A stretch of DNA of 64,000 nucleotides from Harmonia axyridis (GCF_914767665.1 NC_059502.1:37962812-38026811); one strand, 5' to 3'. Numbered from the stretch's first letter, positions 1 to 11,410 are shown. Notes: generated by a model from the sequence alone, not told the origin. Program-made: numbers and translations.

Positions 1-194
1 TAAGCACTTTGTAAAAGTAATTCGCTATTTCGAGCACTAACCACTAAGCACTTTAGTAGGAATTGTTGATTGTGAAGTTTCTTAATCGGAATAAATATTG
101 TTTCTATAAACATATCATGTAGGATTATGGACGGGTGAGAGAAGAAGTACTGCAGAATTTTATTGAACTGATTCAAAATACATATTAAATTTTG

Positions 195-1110
195 GCGAAT
201 AAAAAACTGAGGTTATTATATGTATTTAACTCATTTCACAAAAACATTTATTTACCTTAGAAAAAGAAACAAATTTCAGCATTTCCTTCTTGGACATAGT
301 AATAATCAGAGATAAAAATGAACTCAAGACGAACTGGTACATAAAACCCATAAATTCAAATAGATGTGTTAGCTACTTTTCCAACCACAGTGCCTCACAA
401 AAAAAAAAATTGCAATGAATTTAATGAAAAGAGCAGTAGTGTTAAGTAATGAAGAATATCATTTTGAAAATCTCCAAAAGGTCACAAAAATACTGACAAG
501 TAATAACTATCCAATGCATTTTGTGAAAACATGCATCAATAACTATCGTAGAACAAAACGATCAAATACTACATCAAATGCTAACACTCAGGACAATACA
601 GACAGACCACACCAACAAACAACATCATCACAGACCACATTGAAAAAATTCTCCAAGTTGGTATTCTATCCAATTTTGTCATATAAAATTGAAAAAAATT
701 TCAGAGAACACAATTGTACCGCTGCGTTCTATAACAAAATGGATGATAAAAGATTGTTTTACACCAAATTAAAGGACAAAACACCTCTTTCGAAACAATC
801 AGAACTAGTCTATAAGATTGAATGCTCTAATTGCCAAAAATGCTACATAGGTCAAACGAAACAACTTCTTCAAGAACGAATCAGACAACACACTAATGAC
901 TCTAAGAAATTTGACAATGCACAAAAAACAGCACTGACGGCACACACTCACACAGAAGGACACACATTTGACTTTAACGGTGTTACAATATTAGACGTAG
1001 AACAACATTACAACCGAAGGTTAATAAGTGAAATGATTCATATCAGAACATATAATACGGCTTCAGAGAAGATACTCAACACCTTAGCAAAATTTATGAT
1101 AGTTTTATGA
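195..1110 (+). pseudogene. Penelope-like element remnant (end of RT plus GIY-YIG endonuclease)
   Basis: This is a 5'-truncated PLE that joins a reverse transcriptase to a GIY-YIG nuclease. The frame at 195-240 reads like the FNSFHKNI region after the RT palm. A one-base shift near 240-245 moves to the frame that runs through FSISFLDIV and WYIKP to the stop at 1110. The methionine at 415 is therefore internal, not a true start. The nuclease part shows VYKIECSNCQKCYIGQTK, the paired-cysteine lead-in and YIGQT core typical of PLEs. The RT fingers, the YVDD catalytic box and the N-terminus are absent, so the copy is dead. Degenerate hammerhead-like DNA at 1801-1840 lies where a terminal repeat would be expected. 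Confidence 0.88.
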
Positions 1111-1800
1111 ACAATAATGGTAGAACTTAGAGTAATGACTAATAGATAACATTCTGACTATATTTTTCATCAAAAATAAAATTATTTAAAACTAATATTT
1201 TAAAAGTTGATAAGTTGGCGAGTTGGGGTGAATATACTCATTTGAAGGATGAAGGTCTATATTATATTTTTAATAGTTTTTTTGAATGAAAACGAAGAAA
1301 GAAAAAAAAATTTGGAATGTTCGAAGAACTATTTTTGTGATCTTTAAAGTTGTAGTTGAAGATTTATATAACGTTAATTTATTTGTATTGTTTGCCCAAC
1401 TGATTGTTTTTGTGTGTAATATTGACTTGTAGATTGTTCTACAAAAACCTTGTTTCAACTTCTATATTACTATATTACAATGTTTTAATTTGTTGATGCA
1501 GATGGCGCTTGGACGGGCAGGTTTCGGATGCCTACCCGGATCACAAAACTTGAGAAAAGAAATAATTAACAAAACATTATTCTGTACTCCCACCTAACTT
1601 TTTGTCGATAAATTATCACGGTTTTCTAAAAGAAAAGAAGAGAAAAAATTTTTCACTGTAATGTTACGGAGTTTTTTAAAATTAATGATAGATTCTCCAA
1701 AATTTTAAATGTTAAATTGAAGAAAATTCGAGGTGGGAACTTGTTTCTTGCTCTCCCAGATGAACTCTGCAATTATTAAACGATTTTGTTATATTTTTAG
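1111..1800. other. AT-rich gap after the PLE remnant
   Basis: No convincing gene is seen. Positions 1500-1560 hold a short GC-richer stretch, and the rest is low-complexity AT-rich DNA, possibly the decayed 3' region of the preceding PLE. Confidence 0.4.
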
Positions 1801-1840
1801 CCTTGATAAAGGATCCAAATTGTATCCGAAACGTTGACGG
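1801..1840 (+). ncRNA. Degenerate hammerhead-like motif
   Basis: The stretch has the order expected for a PLE hammerhead ribozyme: a degraded CUGANGA box (TTGATAA), a stem II with a GGATCC arm facing GTATCC (5 of 6 pairs), then CGAAACGTTGAC. Two core positions deviate, so it is unlikely to cleave. It lies about 690 bp downstream of the PLE stop on the same strand. Chance similarity cannot be excluded. Confidence 0.35.
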
Positions 1841-1879
1841 AGATTTGAAATAATTTAACAACCACATTGAAGGTCCAAA

Positions 1880-2530
1880 TTCCTGAATAATTCGTTTTTA
1901 TTATCGATAACATGGACGAAAATCCTGATACAGATTATTATTTTTTTTTTCTCTCTCCATCTGTTTAGCTTCCAGGGCGATTTTTTCTGGAGTGTCTGTG
2001 GCGATAATACTTTCAGCTTCTTCTTTCTTCTTTCTCTGATTTTTTCGTTCTTCACTTTTTGGGTATCCCTTGAATTCTTGCGAACTTACGGATGTTTCTG
2101 TGCTTTGATTTCGCGTGGGAGTAGTGTGTAAAATTAACTGATGCTGAAAGTAAGGATACTGACATATTTTCTTCATTGTTTTGATCCACATTCCTATCAG
2201 TTATGCTACGTATTGCGAAATCTTCATGTGTAAATATGTATTTATTGAAAGGATAAACCCAATTTTTTCGAAATCCGGATTTTATATTAACTGGAGTCAT
2301 TGACTTATCAAAAGGGTAATTAACACAGCCAGCGATATCAAAAATACGGTACCCCAGGGTGTTCTAAGAGCCATGTTTGTAAGGCAGTATGTATAGTGAT
2401 TTGAGCGAAAAAAACACCGAGGCATCTAATCTAATGGTTGCAGCAATGGTTGCAGGTCAAAATGATCAAGCCATTGTCCTTTGCTCACACAATTTTTCAC
2501 AATTATTCATGATAGCGATTTCATAAGCCA
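1880..2530 (-). pseudogene. pogo/jerky-like DDE transposase, C-terminal remnant
   Basis: Frames on the minus strand give, in order: LDASVFFSLKS (the LDVSVFxxLK block after the DDE core), FDIAGCVNYPFDKSMTP, then IKSGFRKNWVYPFN and a downstream ITDRN. This order of SGFR-x-G-ΦxPFN and TDR motifs is typical of the C-terminal third of jerky/Tigger/pogo transposases. A lysine/arginine-rich tail with TDTPEK follows near 1985. At least two frameshifts and several stops break it, and no N-terminal DNA-binding domain is present. The call rests on motif order, not on a search. Confidence 0.7.
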
Positions 2531-2720
2531 GTCTTCTTATAATAACGACCGTTAGCTCGTAAACGAAATCGGCTAGGGATTTTTCTTGTTTTTGAGAAAA
2601 AAACCTTTCTACATGCATAATTCGGAGTCATTTTAATCTCCTTGATAGGATTCTGTTTTCACATATTTTTGAATATGTTTTGAATTGTATCTTTCCGCTG
2701 CTTGTCTTGAGGTTATCTTT

Positions 2721-2820
2721 GTTAGAGTTTACCCTTTGTATTCTTTATAAACATGCCTACAACAAATCAAATAGATTAGTCCATCTAGCGGCAGCTAGAT
2801 GAACTTGATTATAGGGGATA
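2721..2820. repeat. Dispersed repeat, copy 1 (copy 2 at 17541-17637)
   Basis: The segment beginning GTTAGAGTTTACCCTTTGTA and running into the CTAGCGGC unit recurs in direct orientation at 17541 with only a few differences. It is the entrance to the minisatellite at 2777-2924. No coding sequence is seen. Confidence 0.8.
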
Positions 2821-2924
2821 ATTGGTTCATCTAGCGGTGAATAGATGAACTCGCGTATGAAGGACGATGAGTCCTTCTAGCGGCCTATAGACAAACTCTT
2901 ATAGAGGACAATTTGTCCATCTGG
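2777..2924. repeat. ~46-bp minisatellite, about 3.2 units
   Basis: Units begin at about 2778, 2825, 2871 and 2915 (spacing 47, 46, 44). Each starts with a form of GTCCATCTAGCGG, continues with AGATGAAC-like sequence and ends in GGA-rich sequence. Units are diverged. The second dispersed copy at 17.6 kb has only one unit. Confidence 0.75.
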
Positions 2925-2962
2925 TAACCAAGGGCGGTAAAGAAACGGTTGACCGTCAATGC

Positions 2963-3099
2963 AAAAAACGTGAGTTTACATCCACCACTATCAGTCATCG
3001 AATGCAGTCTGGAATTCCCGTAACGTCAACCGTTGACGTTACGGGAATTCCAGACTGCATTCGATGACTGATAGTGGTGGATGTAAACTCACGTTTTTT
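2963..3099. repeat. Perfect inverted repeat, 68-bp arms, 1-bp spacer
   Basis: Positions 2963-3030 are the exact reverse complement of 3032-3099, with a single C at 3031 between. The centre reads AACGTCAAC-C-GTTGACGTT, and each arm contains a GAATTC. I found no mismatch in 68 pairs. No ORF or known terminal inverted repeat is associated. Confidence 0.95.
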
Positions 3100-5400
3100 T
3101 CGAAAGATCTTGGTAATAAGAAGATATAGTACCTTGTGTTTAATACGAAATATCTAACTTGATAGCAGAGCGAATAACTCTCAAGTTTGACAACAATATT
3201 TTAGTCGATATCAGTGTGAAAATTGAAATAAATCTAAGTATATATAAAACCGCTTGCACATATACGTCAAACTTTAAACGTAAAATCACAGCCCAAACGG
3301 GACCATCTAGAGCAAAAATGACAAGAATAAGACCCCCCTCAAAATCGTCTGGAGATCCCGGGAAAAATCCCAAACCTTCGATTCTCCCCGCGGTTTTCGA
3401 GTATACGGGGTGTTTCGGATCATTTTGACATTTCAAGTCCCATATTTCTGTGGTATCTGTGGACAATTTGGCTGTCAGTGTCATGTTAATAATAAATATT
3501 CCATTTCGATATATGAAAGTTCTTGAAAAAGTTTGCAGTTTCCAAAATTGTTATTCAATATTTAAATAAATGCCGACAGATAAAATGCAAAGTCTTCGGC
3601 GAATCGAAAATTCGATAGATATTTGTCAAAATTTGGAAATGAACATTTATATCATCGAATGCATTTTCCTCAATTCAGGTTTGTTTTAAGTGTTTGTATC
3701 ATTCAATTGGATATGAATGTTACTTCATTTCAGGAATTTTTCGTTTATTTTCCACAAACTATAAAACTACATTCTCTTTCGTGAGAATTTGAATCTATTG
3801 CGACAGAAGATGGAACTACAAAACAGAACAGAAGCTTCATCTGATCATGTATTAAACAGATAGAAAAACTCCTTATAGATAATTCACAATTGGTTTTATT
3901 ACTGGAAAAAGAGCCAAGTTAGTCAGATGACATTCAAAAATTTCCATGTGTTTTTGGAATATCTAAAATATACACTTTTACGACAGAAGAGTGCAAAAAT
4001 ATAAATGATCAATCCGTTTTTGAAGAATTTGAGTGCAGTGCTGTTGAATTTATAATGAATAAGTCAAATCGTTGTGAAATCTTCCATACGAATAATTTCA
4101 ACTATATATTATCTATTATATTATTTGCCGCTCAACTGAAACATGTATTAATAAACCTTGGAAATTAGAGACTCAAACTTTTTACCTGATTTCTCAAGAA
4201 GGTTCCACCAAGATATTAAAATTTCTTATGAGGTAACATAAGCCATGGGTATTTGAAAGGCTAGTCTATTCATTCTGTCTCTTTTTAGTTTGTTTATTAA
4301 AGCTATACTAGGATATATATATATAAAAAATCAGTTGAAATACTAGTCAAAATGTTACGACAGAAATAAAATTTAAAGGATCATTCAGTATATGAAGAAT
4401 TTCAACATGGCAGTTACTTTTGAAATTGGTATCAATTTTCCAGCAATTCAATGTAGATATAAAATACTTTAAAAAGTAACTATTCATCAAAACTTTCCAT
4501 TTCATGAATGAATGATTAAACTTGTATAAACATGTAGATACCTATTTCACTAAAGTTTTCAATCGTTATAGGAATAGTTGCTCTATGGCCACTTCGAAAA
4601 TGCTATCCAACTGATATATTCATTGCTTTTGATTTTGGTAAAAATTAAATTATTAATTGATTCAGATCCAAAGTTAACATTTGAAAAAAATCAAGTCAAT
4701 GTAATTATCGAACCCACTAATATGGAACAATAGTATTGGCTGATACAATTTTAGTACCGAGGCAGTCATTTCAAATACTGAACACATCTTCTGACTGAAG
4801 TAAAACTTGAACAATGATCTTTTTTTACTTGCATCTTGAAATGAATTCTGCACTTTTTCAGTGTTCAATAATGAGATAATTATTAAATTGACTCAATAGA
4901 TTAACAGTATGCTTTATCAGGATTAGTTAATACTGCTGAAGACGTTAATAAACCTATTAATTTCTAATATGGTTCATCATTACAACTCTCTTTTGTTGAA
5001 TCAAATTTCAATTAAGTTTTCAAAGGAGTTTTCATATGTTTACAATTAGACATGTTGAATTATTGCAATACATATTTGAAGAATATAAACGATTACTATA
5101 CTACCTTTTTCATAATTTCTAGTGATATTCATCCCTAAACAATTTTAGCTTTCCCTAAATTCTTTATGATAAAATTATCACTTAAATTTTCTATCAGATA
5201 TATTCATTCAGAATTAACATTTGTTAAAACAAAAAGGTCATCTCGTATAATGCAACAACAGTTAGCAAGTTATTTTTTGATTTTATGTAAATACAATGCT
5301 CAATTATTGATATTTTTTAACTAATATCTGTCAAAATTTCATTTACTATATATATTGCCCTGTTCAATTTACTTCTGAGTAAAACCCAGAGCTACAAGCT
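3100..5400. other. AT-rich stretch without a recognisable gene
   Basis: Short opposing ORFs at 3140-3484 (114 codons, -) and 3159-3428 (89 codons, +) overlap and match no family known to me. A GC-richer block at 3325-3420 looks like a decayed transposon end. The only internal homology noticed is 4128-4310, described separately. Confidence 0.4.
4128..4310. repeat. Diverged dispersed repeat, copy 1 (copy 2 at 9970-10150)
   Basis: GCTCAACTGAAA, CTGATTTCTCAA, and CATAAGCCATGGGT occur in the same order and spacing in both segments, in direct orientation, with indels. The two copies flank the LINE at 5.4-9.6 kb. No coding sequence is seen. Confidence 0.75.
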
Positions 5401-5564
5401 TGCTCTATAACGTAACGAACCATCACGATTAAGCTTTAATTCAGCTGTCCTCCACTGAATCAGAATTATCTAGTGAAATTTCTATATCATCCCTTATCTA
5501 TGATAACTATATCTTGACTGGTATTAATGAAATTGTTACCTGTACCATATTGTATATCGTCGCC

Positions 5565-6578
5565 ATGTCGAATGGTCGAGGAATTTCTTGCTACCAATGT
5601 TCAAGTAAAATTGATAGACACGAAGATTCAATAAATTGTAAAACTTGTGACAGTGCTTATCATATCAAGTGTGTTAACTTATCACTAGAAGAACGCAACA
5701 AAATTCGTGAAAATAGTGCCAAAAAATGGCTATGTAAGAATTGCTGTCGATCCAATTCAAGTGTACTGACGGTCTTGGATCAGAATGCAAAATCAGACAT
5801 GATCCAACTAACAAGGGAAGACCTCGCAATGCTGAAAAAGGAAATTGTGAGTGAAATTTCTACATTGTTCCTAGATGAAATCAATAACCTCAAAAAATTG
5901 ATAATAACACAGAATAAACAAATGAATAATCTCTCCGAACAATTATCTTCTTTAAAGAAACATGATAAAAACATTATCACAACTCCACGTGTTGAGAATG
6001 GTGCGGACAATATGATACATCGGATCTCCCACGGCGAGTCATCTTTGTCGATCGCCCAGGTTCCTAGCATCTGTCATTCCGATGATAAAACAATAAGGAA
6101 ATCTGATGAAGAGTCGATCGTGAGTGTTGTTCCGACCATTGATAAGTCATCGGAATGGAATATTGTAACCAAGGGAAAGAAACGAAGGAAATTGGATGCC
6201 CCAACAATAAATCAATCCAACCAAAATAAAACACCCTTAAAACACTTACCCCCTTCTAAGAAGAAACTGAATCCCATCATCGGTACACAAGAAAATAGTA
6301 GCTTACATGTTGTTCCAAAAAAGCTTGTTTCTCACCTACATGTGACCAGATTAAGTCCAGAGACTACAATAACAGATCTGCAAGAGTTCTTAAGCCAGCA
6401 TTCTACTGATGTAACCATTGAAAAACTCAACTCTAAAAAACCTGAAGTATATTCGTCGTTCAAAATAACATTACCTTGAGGCCAGCTAGACAAAGTAATG
6501 AACCCGACATTTTGGCCTTCTGGAGTGGCAGTGAACAGGTTTTTTATGAAAAGTCGGTTTACGAATGCCAAAAGCTAA
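5565..6578 (+). pseudogene. LINE ORF1, PHD-finger RNA-binding protein with internal TGA
   Basis: ORF1 proteins of this class bind element RNA and chaperone it to the target. ATG at 5565 is preferred because it directly precedes the finger. Residues C9, C12, C25, C28, H33, C36, C57 and C60, with W55, form a C4HC3 PHD pattern. A helical leucine/glutamate-rich stretch follows (about residues 75-140), then a serine- and lysine-rich linker, and a C-terminal block with LHVTRLSPETTITDL. The frame meets TGA at 6477-6479, then continues in the same frame through VMNPTFWPSGVAVNRFF to TAA at 6576-6578. That continuation matches the usual C-terminus of this family, so the TGA is best read as a nonsense mutation (or readthrough site). 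ORF1 overlaps ORF2 by about 130 bp. Confidence 0.82.
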
Positions 6579-9397
6579 TAAACAATACCACCATCAAAAC
6601 AAAGGAAATAAACTCACCTGGAAAATTAACAATTATTCAACTCAATGTTCAATGTATCTCTAACAAGATGAATCACCTAGAAGTCTTTACGGAACAACAA
6701 AATCCTGATATATTGAGTGTTGTGGAACACTGGAGTACTCCTTTGCAGATACCTTCGATTTCGCTGAAAGGATACACTATGGCAGCATCTTATTGTCGAC
6801 CAGCGAGGCAACATGGAGGAACAGCTATTTATGTTCGATCTTGCTACACTTTCGAAGAGATCGAACATGTGAAGAAGTTTACTATTGAACTACAATGCGA
6901 ATTTTGTGCCATTACCCTGAAAAATGTATCTTCGAACATTTCTATTGTAAGTGTCTACAGGCCTCCTGGGGGAAATCTTGAATTATTCTTCAATACGCTT
7001 TCATATGTGCTAGATTTTTGTCTCACTGGTTCAAAAACTATTTTCATTTGCGGAGACTTTAATATAAATTATTTTGACTCGCATAACTACCTTAATTATT
7101 TTATTTTAAGTTTCAATCTCAATGTTACTTCTGAGGAGGCAACGAGAGTCTTTGTCAACAGAAATGGATCTATATGTTCCACAAAGATCGATTACATCCT
7201 TACAAATGCAAATCAAAAGCTTGTAAAAACTACTGTTCACGACTGCGATATAGCCGACCATAGGGCAATCAAATTGCAATATTTTCATGATTCCAACACT
7301 TTACCAACTAAACCGGTGACTCGGACATATCGCCTCCTCTCCGAGGAGAATCTGCGCTGTCTTCATTTGAGGACTGAACGCACTTTCTTTAATAGCGTAT
7401 TTGATCACACCGATCTAAATAGTGCTTTCAATGAATTTCTCTCCGTCCTAACAAGTTTAATTGATTCTTCTTGCCCGGTCAGACGATCCAGGTTCAGAAA
7501 TTTCATACGACATCAATGGATTACATCGGAAATAAGGCAAGCAGGCAGTGATCTAAAGAATCTCCACTGGCTGATTCGCAATTCGAATTCTCCGAATGTC
7601 AAAGCTCTGTATTCGTCAGCGAGAAAAGAATACACGTTTTTGTTGAAAGCAACTAAGAATACCTACTATAAAAATCTGCTGCTGTCTTCTTCTAATAAGA
7701 ATAAGACTGTATGGAAAATAGTAAAAGACGAGATGTGTCTAAATTCTCAAAATGAAAAAATTGCCCTCAAAATAGATGGTAACGTTGTTTCTGACTGCGG
7801 TGAAGTGGCTGAAGCGTTTGCCAGATATTTTTCTACCATTGGCAAAAGAAGTGTATATGAGCACTATGATGCATACAATTCTACCTCCTGTACAACCGAG
7901 AGGTTGGCTGACATTAATTTTTTCTTCTTCCCGGTCATGCCTGAAGAGGTCTTGAGAGTGATAAAGAGCCTTAAAAACAGAAAAAGCAGTGGGTATGACA
8001 TGGTTTCGCTAAGGATTTTAGAAGTCGTGGCTGAACAGATTTCTGACCATATGGCTTACTTGGTCAATCTCTCGGTCACCTCCGGCGAATTTCCGTCGGT
8101 GCTCAAAACTGCAAAGATTATCCCTGTGCATAAGAAAAAATCTAGAGAGGACATTTCTAATTACCGTCCGATATCATTGTTGAGTACCTTGTCAAAGATT
8201 ATCGAGAGATTAGTTTTTGACAGAATTATGAATTTCCTTGACAAGTTTTCTATCATAACGAACTGCCAACACGGGTTTAGAATTGGCAGGTCTACTGGAA
8301 CAGCGGCATGCGATTTTGTTAAGTTCGTATATGACTCTCTGGATAATGGCGTTTCGGTGGCGGGAATGTTTTTTGATGAATCTCGTGCATTCGATACCTT
8401 AAATATTGAATTCATCTTGGACAAGCTGTATAGTCTCGGATTCAGAGGGATTTTCCTTGAATGGGTTCAAAGTTATTTGACAGATCGTAAGGTGTTTGTT
8501 TGTGTAGGAGAAATAAATTCCGATAAATACCCTGTTGAAATGGGTGTACCTCAGGGATCTATCCTGGGTCCTTTGATATTCATATTATTCGTAAATGATA
8601 TCCAAAGTTACTTGAAAGAAAAATTCGAAAACTTAATCTCGAGTATTCGGATCCTGCAGTTTGCGGATGATTCATCATTTCTCATTGCCGCCCCTGGCCT
8701 TGCGGAATTGCGTGTGAGATGCGAGATGCTCGTCCAATATTTCTCGGAATGGTGCAAAAAAAAATTACTCATTCTCAACATTGAAAAAACGGGCCTACTG
8801 TATTTTCAGACTCGGAACTACAGTAACGAACTCACTTTGAGACTCCCTTATGGAGACTTGAAGTCCTCTGACTGTGTACAATTTTTGGGATTGCGAATTG
8901 ATAACACGCTCAACTGGCGAACTCACTGCGCTTATGTTTGCACTAGATTGAGTAGTGCATTTTTTGCATTGAAGCGACTAAAAAATATTTTGCCTTTGGA
9001 ATCACTGATAGGAGTATATTATTCACTAGCCTACTCCCATATGAATTATAACACCATTCTATGGGGAGAATCTCCTAGTAAGAGTGAGGTTTTTGTTTCT
9101 CAGAAGAGAATCATTAGTTTGATGTTCGGCTTAAAACCCCGGGAGTCTTGTAGACCATCATTTATCAAGAATCGAATACTTTGTTTTCCTTGTATTTATA
9201 TATTTAATTCCTTGCTGTTCATTCGTAAGAATATACATAGCCTGAAAAAGTGCTCTGAATATCACAGGTATGATACTAGACATAAGGAAATAATCTGCTT
9301 ACCAACTCACAGAACCACGAAATTTCAACAATCACCCATGTATGCTGGTATCAAACTTTTCAATCACCTACCAGAGCGAAGCATCTTGAATATTTAA
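6476..9397 (+). CDS. LINE ORF2: endonuclease and reverse transcriptase
   Basis: This enzyme nicks the target and copies the element RNA by target-primed reverse transcription. The endonuclease runs from TIIQLNVQC, through VVEHWS, VSVYRPPGG and FICGDFNIN, to KIDYIL and ADHRAIKLQ, covering the usual N, E, Y, D/N and H catalytic positions. The RT shows KNRKSSGYD, NYRPISLLS, HGFRIGRS, FFDESRAFDTL, GVPQGSILGPLIF and FADDSSFL. The C-terminus ends PMYAGIKLFNHLPE. The frame is open from 6446 but has no ATG until 6669, inside the endonuclease, so translation probably depends on ORF1 (frameshift, reinitiation or a non-AUG start). No internal stop is present. Confidence 0.92.
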   Translation: MRPARQSNEPDILAFWSGSEQVFYEKSVYECQKLINNTTIKTKEINSPGKLTIIQLNVQCISNKMNHLEVFTEQQNPDILSVVEHWSTPLQIPSISLKGYTMAASYCRPARQHGGTAIYVRSCYTFEEIEHVKKFTIELQCEFCAITLKNVSSNISIVSVYRPPGGNLELFFNTLSYVLDFCLTGSKTIFICGDFNINYFDSHNYLNYFILSFNLNVTSEEATRVFVNRNGSICSTKIDYILTNANQKLVKTTVHDCDIADHRAIKLQYFHDSNTLPTKPVTRTYRLLSEENLRCLHLRTERTFFNSVFDHTDLNSAFNEFLSVLTSLIDSSCPVRRSRFRNFIRHQWITSEIRQAGSDLKNLHWLIRNSNSPNVKALYSSARKEYTFLLKATKNTYYKNLLLSSSNKNKTVWKIVKDEMCLNSQNEKIALKIDGNVVSDCGEVAEAFARYFSTIGKRSVYEHYDAYNSTSCTTERLADINFFFFPVMPEEVLRVIKSLKNRKSSGYDMVSLRILEVVAEQISDHMAYLVNLSVTSGEFPSVLKTAKIIPVHKKKSREDISNYRPISLLSTLSKIIERLVFDRIMNFLDKFSIITNCQHGFRIGRSTGTAACDFVKFVYDSLDNGVSVAGMFFDESRAFDTLNIEFILDKLYSLGFRGIFLEWVQSYLTDRKVFVCVGEINSDKYPVEMGVPQGSILGPLIFILFVNDIQSYLKEKFENLISSIRILQFADDSSFLIAAPGLAELRVRCEMLVQYFSEWCKKKLLILNIEKTGLLYFQTRNYSNELTLRLPYGDLKSSDCVQFLGLRIDNTLNWRTHCAYVCTRLSSAFFALKRLKNILPLESLIGVYYSLAYSHMNYNTILWGESPSKSEVFVSQKRIISLMFGLKPRESCRPSFIKNRILCFPCIYIFNSLLFIRKNIHSLKKCSEYHRYDTRHKEIICLPTHRTTKFQQSPMYAGIKLFNHLPERSILNI

Positions 9398-9563
9398 GAT
9401 TTAAAAAAATTATCAAGGATTTATTACTAGAGCAGTGTTTCTATAGCAAAGAAGAATATTTTTGTTTCAGGTTGATTTGAATATTTAGTTTGATTTTTTT
9501 TCCTGTTTACTTAATTTCTGACCTGTCCTATATAAATGTAAATTTGTCTCATGGGATGCAATA

Positions 9564-9592
9564 AATGATTATGATTATGATTATGATTATCC
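9564..9592 (+). repeat. LINE 3' tail, (TGATTA)n microsatellite
   Basis: About four ATTATG/TGATTA units follow the AATAAA signal and mark the 3' end of the LINE, as in groups that end in short repeats instead of poly(A). Confidence 0.8.
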
Positions 9593-9639
9593 CTTTGATC
9601 ATTCACCAGAACCCACAAAAATCATTTTTGTCCATATAC

Positions 9640-9845
9640 CTTCAAGAAATCAATCAATCAATCAATGTTATTTATTTATTTTACCAAATTTAGTACAATA
9701 ATTTTCAAGAAATACTGTCAATTAAACCTTCAAGAAATATGCAACAGAAGAGTATGCAAAATTCATCGATACAATTTTCAGATTCTAAAAACGCCTTAGT
9801 TCTTCAGGAATGTCCAATTGGTCTTTCAATATTATAAATTATGGA
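9640..9845 (-). pseudogene. 3' tail of a second, severely 5'-truncated LINE
   Basis: On the minus strand the sequence encodes LDIPEELRRF, a stop, then NLKIVSMNFAYSS and YFLKV, the usual last residues of a CR1/Jockey ORF2 (PEEI-R-...-FK-LLK-YL-). It is followed by an AATAAATAA stretch and a (TTGA)5 tail at about 9648-9666. Only the last ~60 codons are present, as expected from incomplete reverse transcription. It lies tail to tail with the LINE at 5.4-9.6 kb. Confidence 0.75.
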
Positions 9846-11410
9846 AAATAACCTACTATTAACCAAATTTTTAGATTTCAAAAGGTGTCCTTCCTTGTAT
9901 TTTAAATATATACACCCTATATAATTGTTGATCGAATATTGTATTTCTTAATAAATTATGAAATAGAAGAATAATTAGCTGCTCAACTGAAAAAAGTATT
10001 GATGAACCTCGGAAATGAGAGACTTCTTATAACCTGATTTCTCAAAGGTGTTACTGATATTATTACGATTGCTTGTAAGGCAACATAAGCCATGGGTTTT
10101 TGAAAGGTAGATCTATTCATTCTGCCCCTTTTCAATTTATTATAGCTATACTGAATATTCCTAAAACAAAATTTCACTGTAGGTCTTTTCATAGATCTTA
10201 TCGAATGATTATGTAAATTCAATATTTGTCAAAACTGAAAATAAACATTGAATGCAGTTTCTTTTTTAGGTAGTGTTTCTATTGACTGATAATAACTCTC
10301 ACATTTTGATTATGCATTTTTCCCAAATTTTTTAAAGAAGAAAGAAATTGCCATTTCTAGAGAAATGAGAATTTCAGATTTCAAGATGTCTAATTACTAC
10401 TTCAAATATATATACACCCTATATAATTGTTGATCAAATATTGTGTATTTCTTTACAAATTAGTTAATAATTTGAAGCTTTAATCTCAATTTTCAGACTT
10501 GAATTGGTCCAACATCTCTAGATACTTCTAATTGATATTCGACAAATAAATATCCTGTATAATTATCCATCCAAACGAAAATAATCCATCTTCTGAAAAG
10601 AAAAACAATGTTTACTATATAGAATTAATTTAAATAATGATTCAAAAGTGATGAAATTTTGCAGACTTACTTATTTTGGGTCTTAGATCACGAATCCGCT
10701 ATCATAAATTCCTTAATCCAGCTAGTTTTTTTTTATTGTGAATTTGGCCTAATGGAGGTGAGGTTATCCACATTAATAGCTAGTTTTCTTGTATTTTATT
10801 AACTGATTCTCGTTAGAAATGATTAATTAATCACATTTCAAGCTTTCCCTGAAATAAAAATGCCTTTTTTTCGTCAAAATCGATGGTTTTATCGATTGTT
10901 TATATATGGCGGCGGCCATCATGTTCAATACGTAACGTCTGTCAGATGCTAAATAATCTGCAACGTTGCCTGTATGCCAGATCTTCTTGATGGGATCGGT
11001 TTTTTACTTGGTGGAAATTCATGTTAATAGATTGTTTGAGATTATGACGTATTATAAAACTGTATGGAAACTCATAATTTTCGCACAGCTATTCGAGCAG
11101 AAAATTCGGCAAGTTTATTTTCGAAATGAATAATTGGTAGTTCATATGGTGTTATTCTGTTTTTTTCGATATTGGCATCGGATTCAGTTTAGTCCTCCTG
11201 AACATATACAGGGACATTGATGTTGATGAAGACGCTGTGATTACAAGGTTTTCAAAGGGTTCACAGACCAAATTAGATTTTGTGTTATACTTGCCAATTG
11301 TCTTTTTTTTTTTTCATATGAAACAATAGATTTACTATTTTTTTTTTTAATTTCTACCTGAATGGCTAAAACCGTGATAAGTAAATAAATATATTATAAT
11401 ATAACAAATA
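9846..11410. other. AT-rich region with two short repeats
   Basis: No gene is recognised. 9970-10150 is copy 2 of the repeat at 4128-4310. A ~75-bp segment with ATATACACCCTATATAATTG occurs at 9890-9960 and again at 10395-10470 in the same orientation. Confidence 0.5.

Larger units (their letters stand above)
5400..9592 (+). mobile_element. CR1/Jockey-type LINE, almost intact
   Basis: This non-LTR retrotransposon has two ORFs, a short 3' UTR with AATAAA at about 9560, and a short-period tail, (TGATTA)n at 9565-9590. ORF1 is a PHD-finger protein; ORF2 carries an apurinic-type endonuclease and an RT. The PHD-type ORF1 and microsatellite tail fit the CR1/Jockey group. The 5' end was not located exactly, so 5400 is approximate. 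ORF2 has no internal stop over about 970 codons, which suggests a young insertion. The main visible defect is an in-frame TGA in ORF1. Confidence 0.85.

Noticed and set aside
3140..3484. 114-codon minus-strand ORF with an opposing 89-codon ORF
   Set aside because: Both strands are open over the same bases, there is no known motif, and the context is repeat-like.
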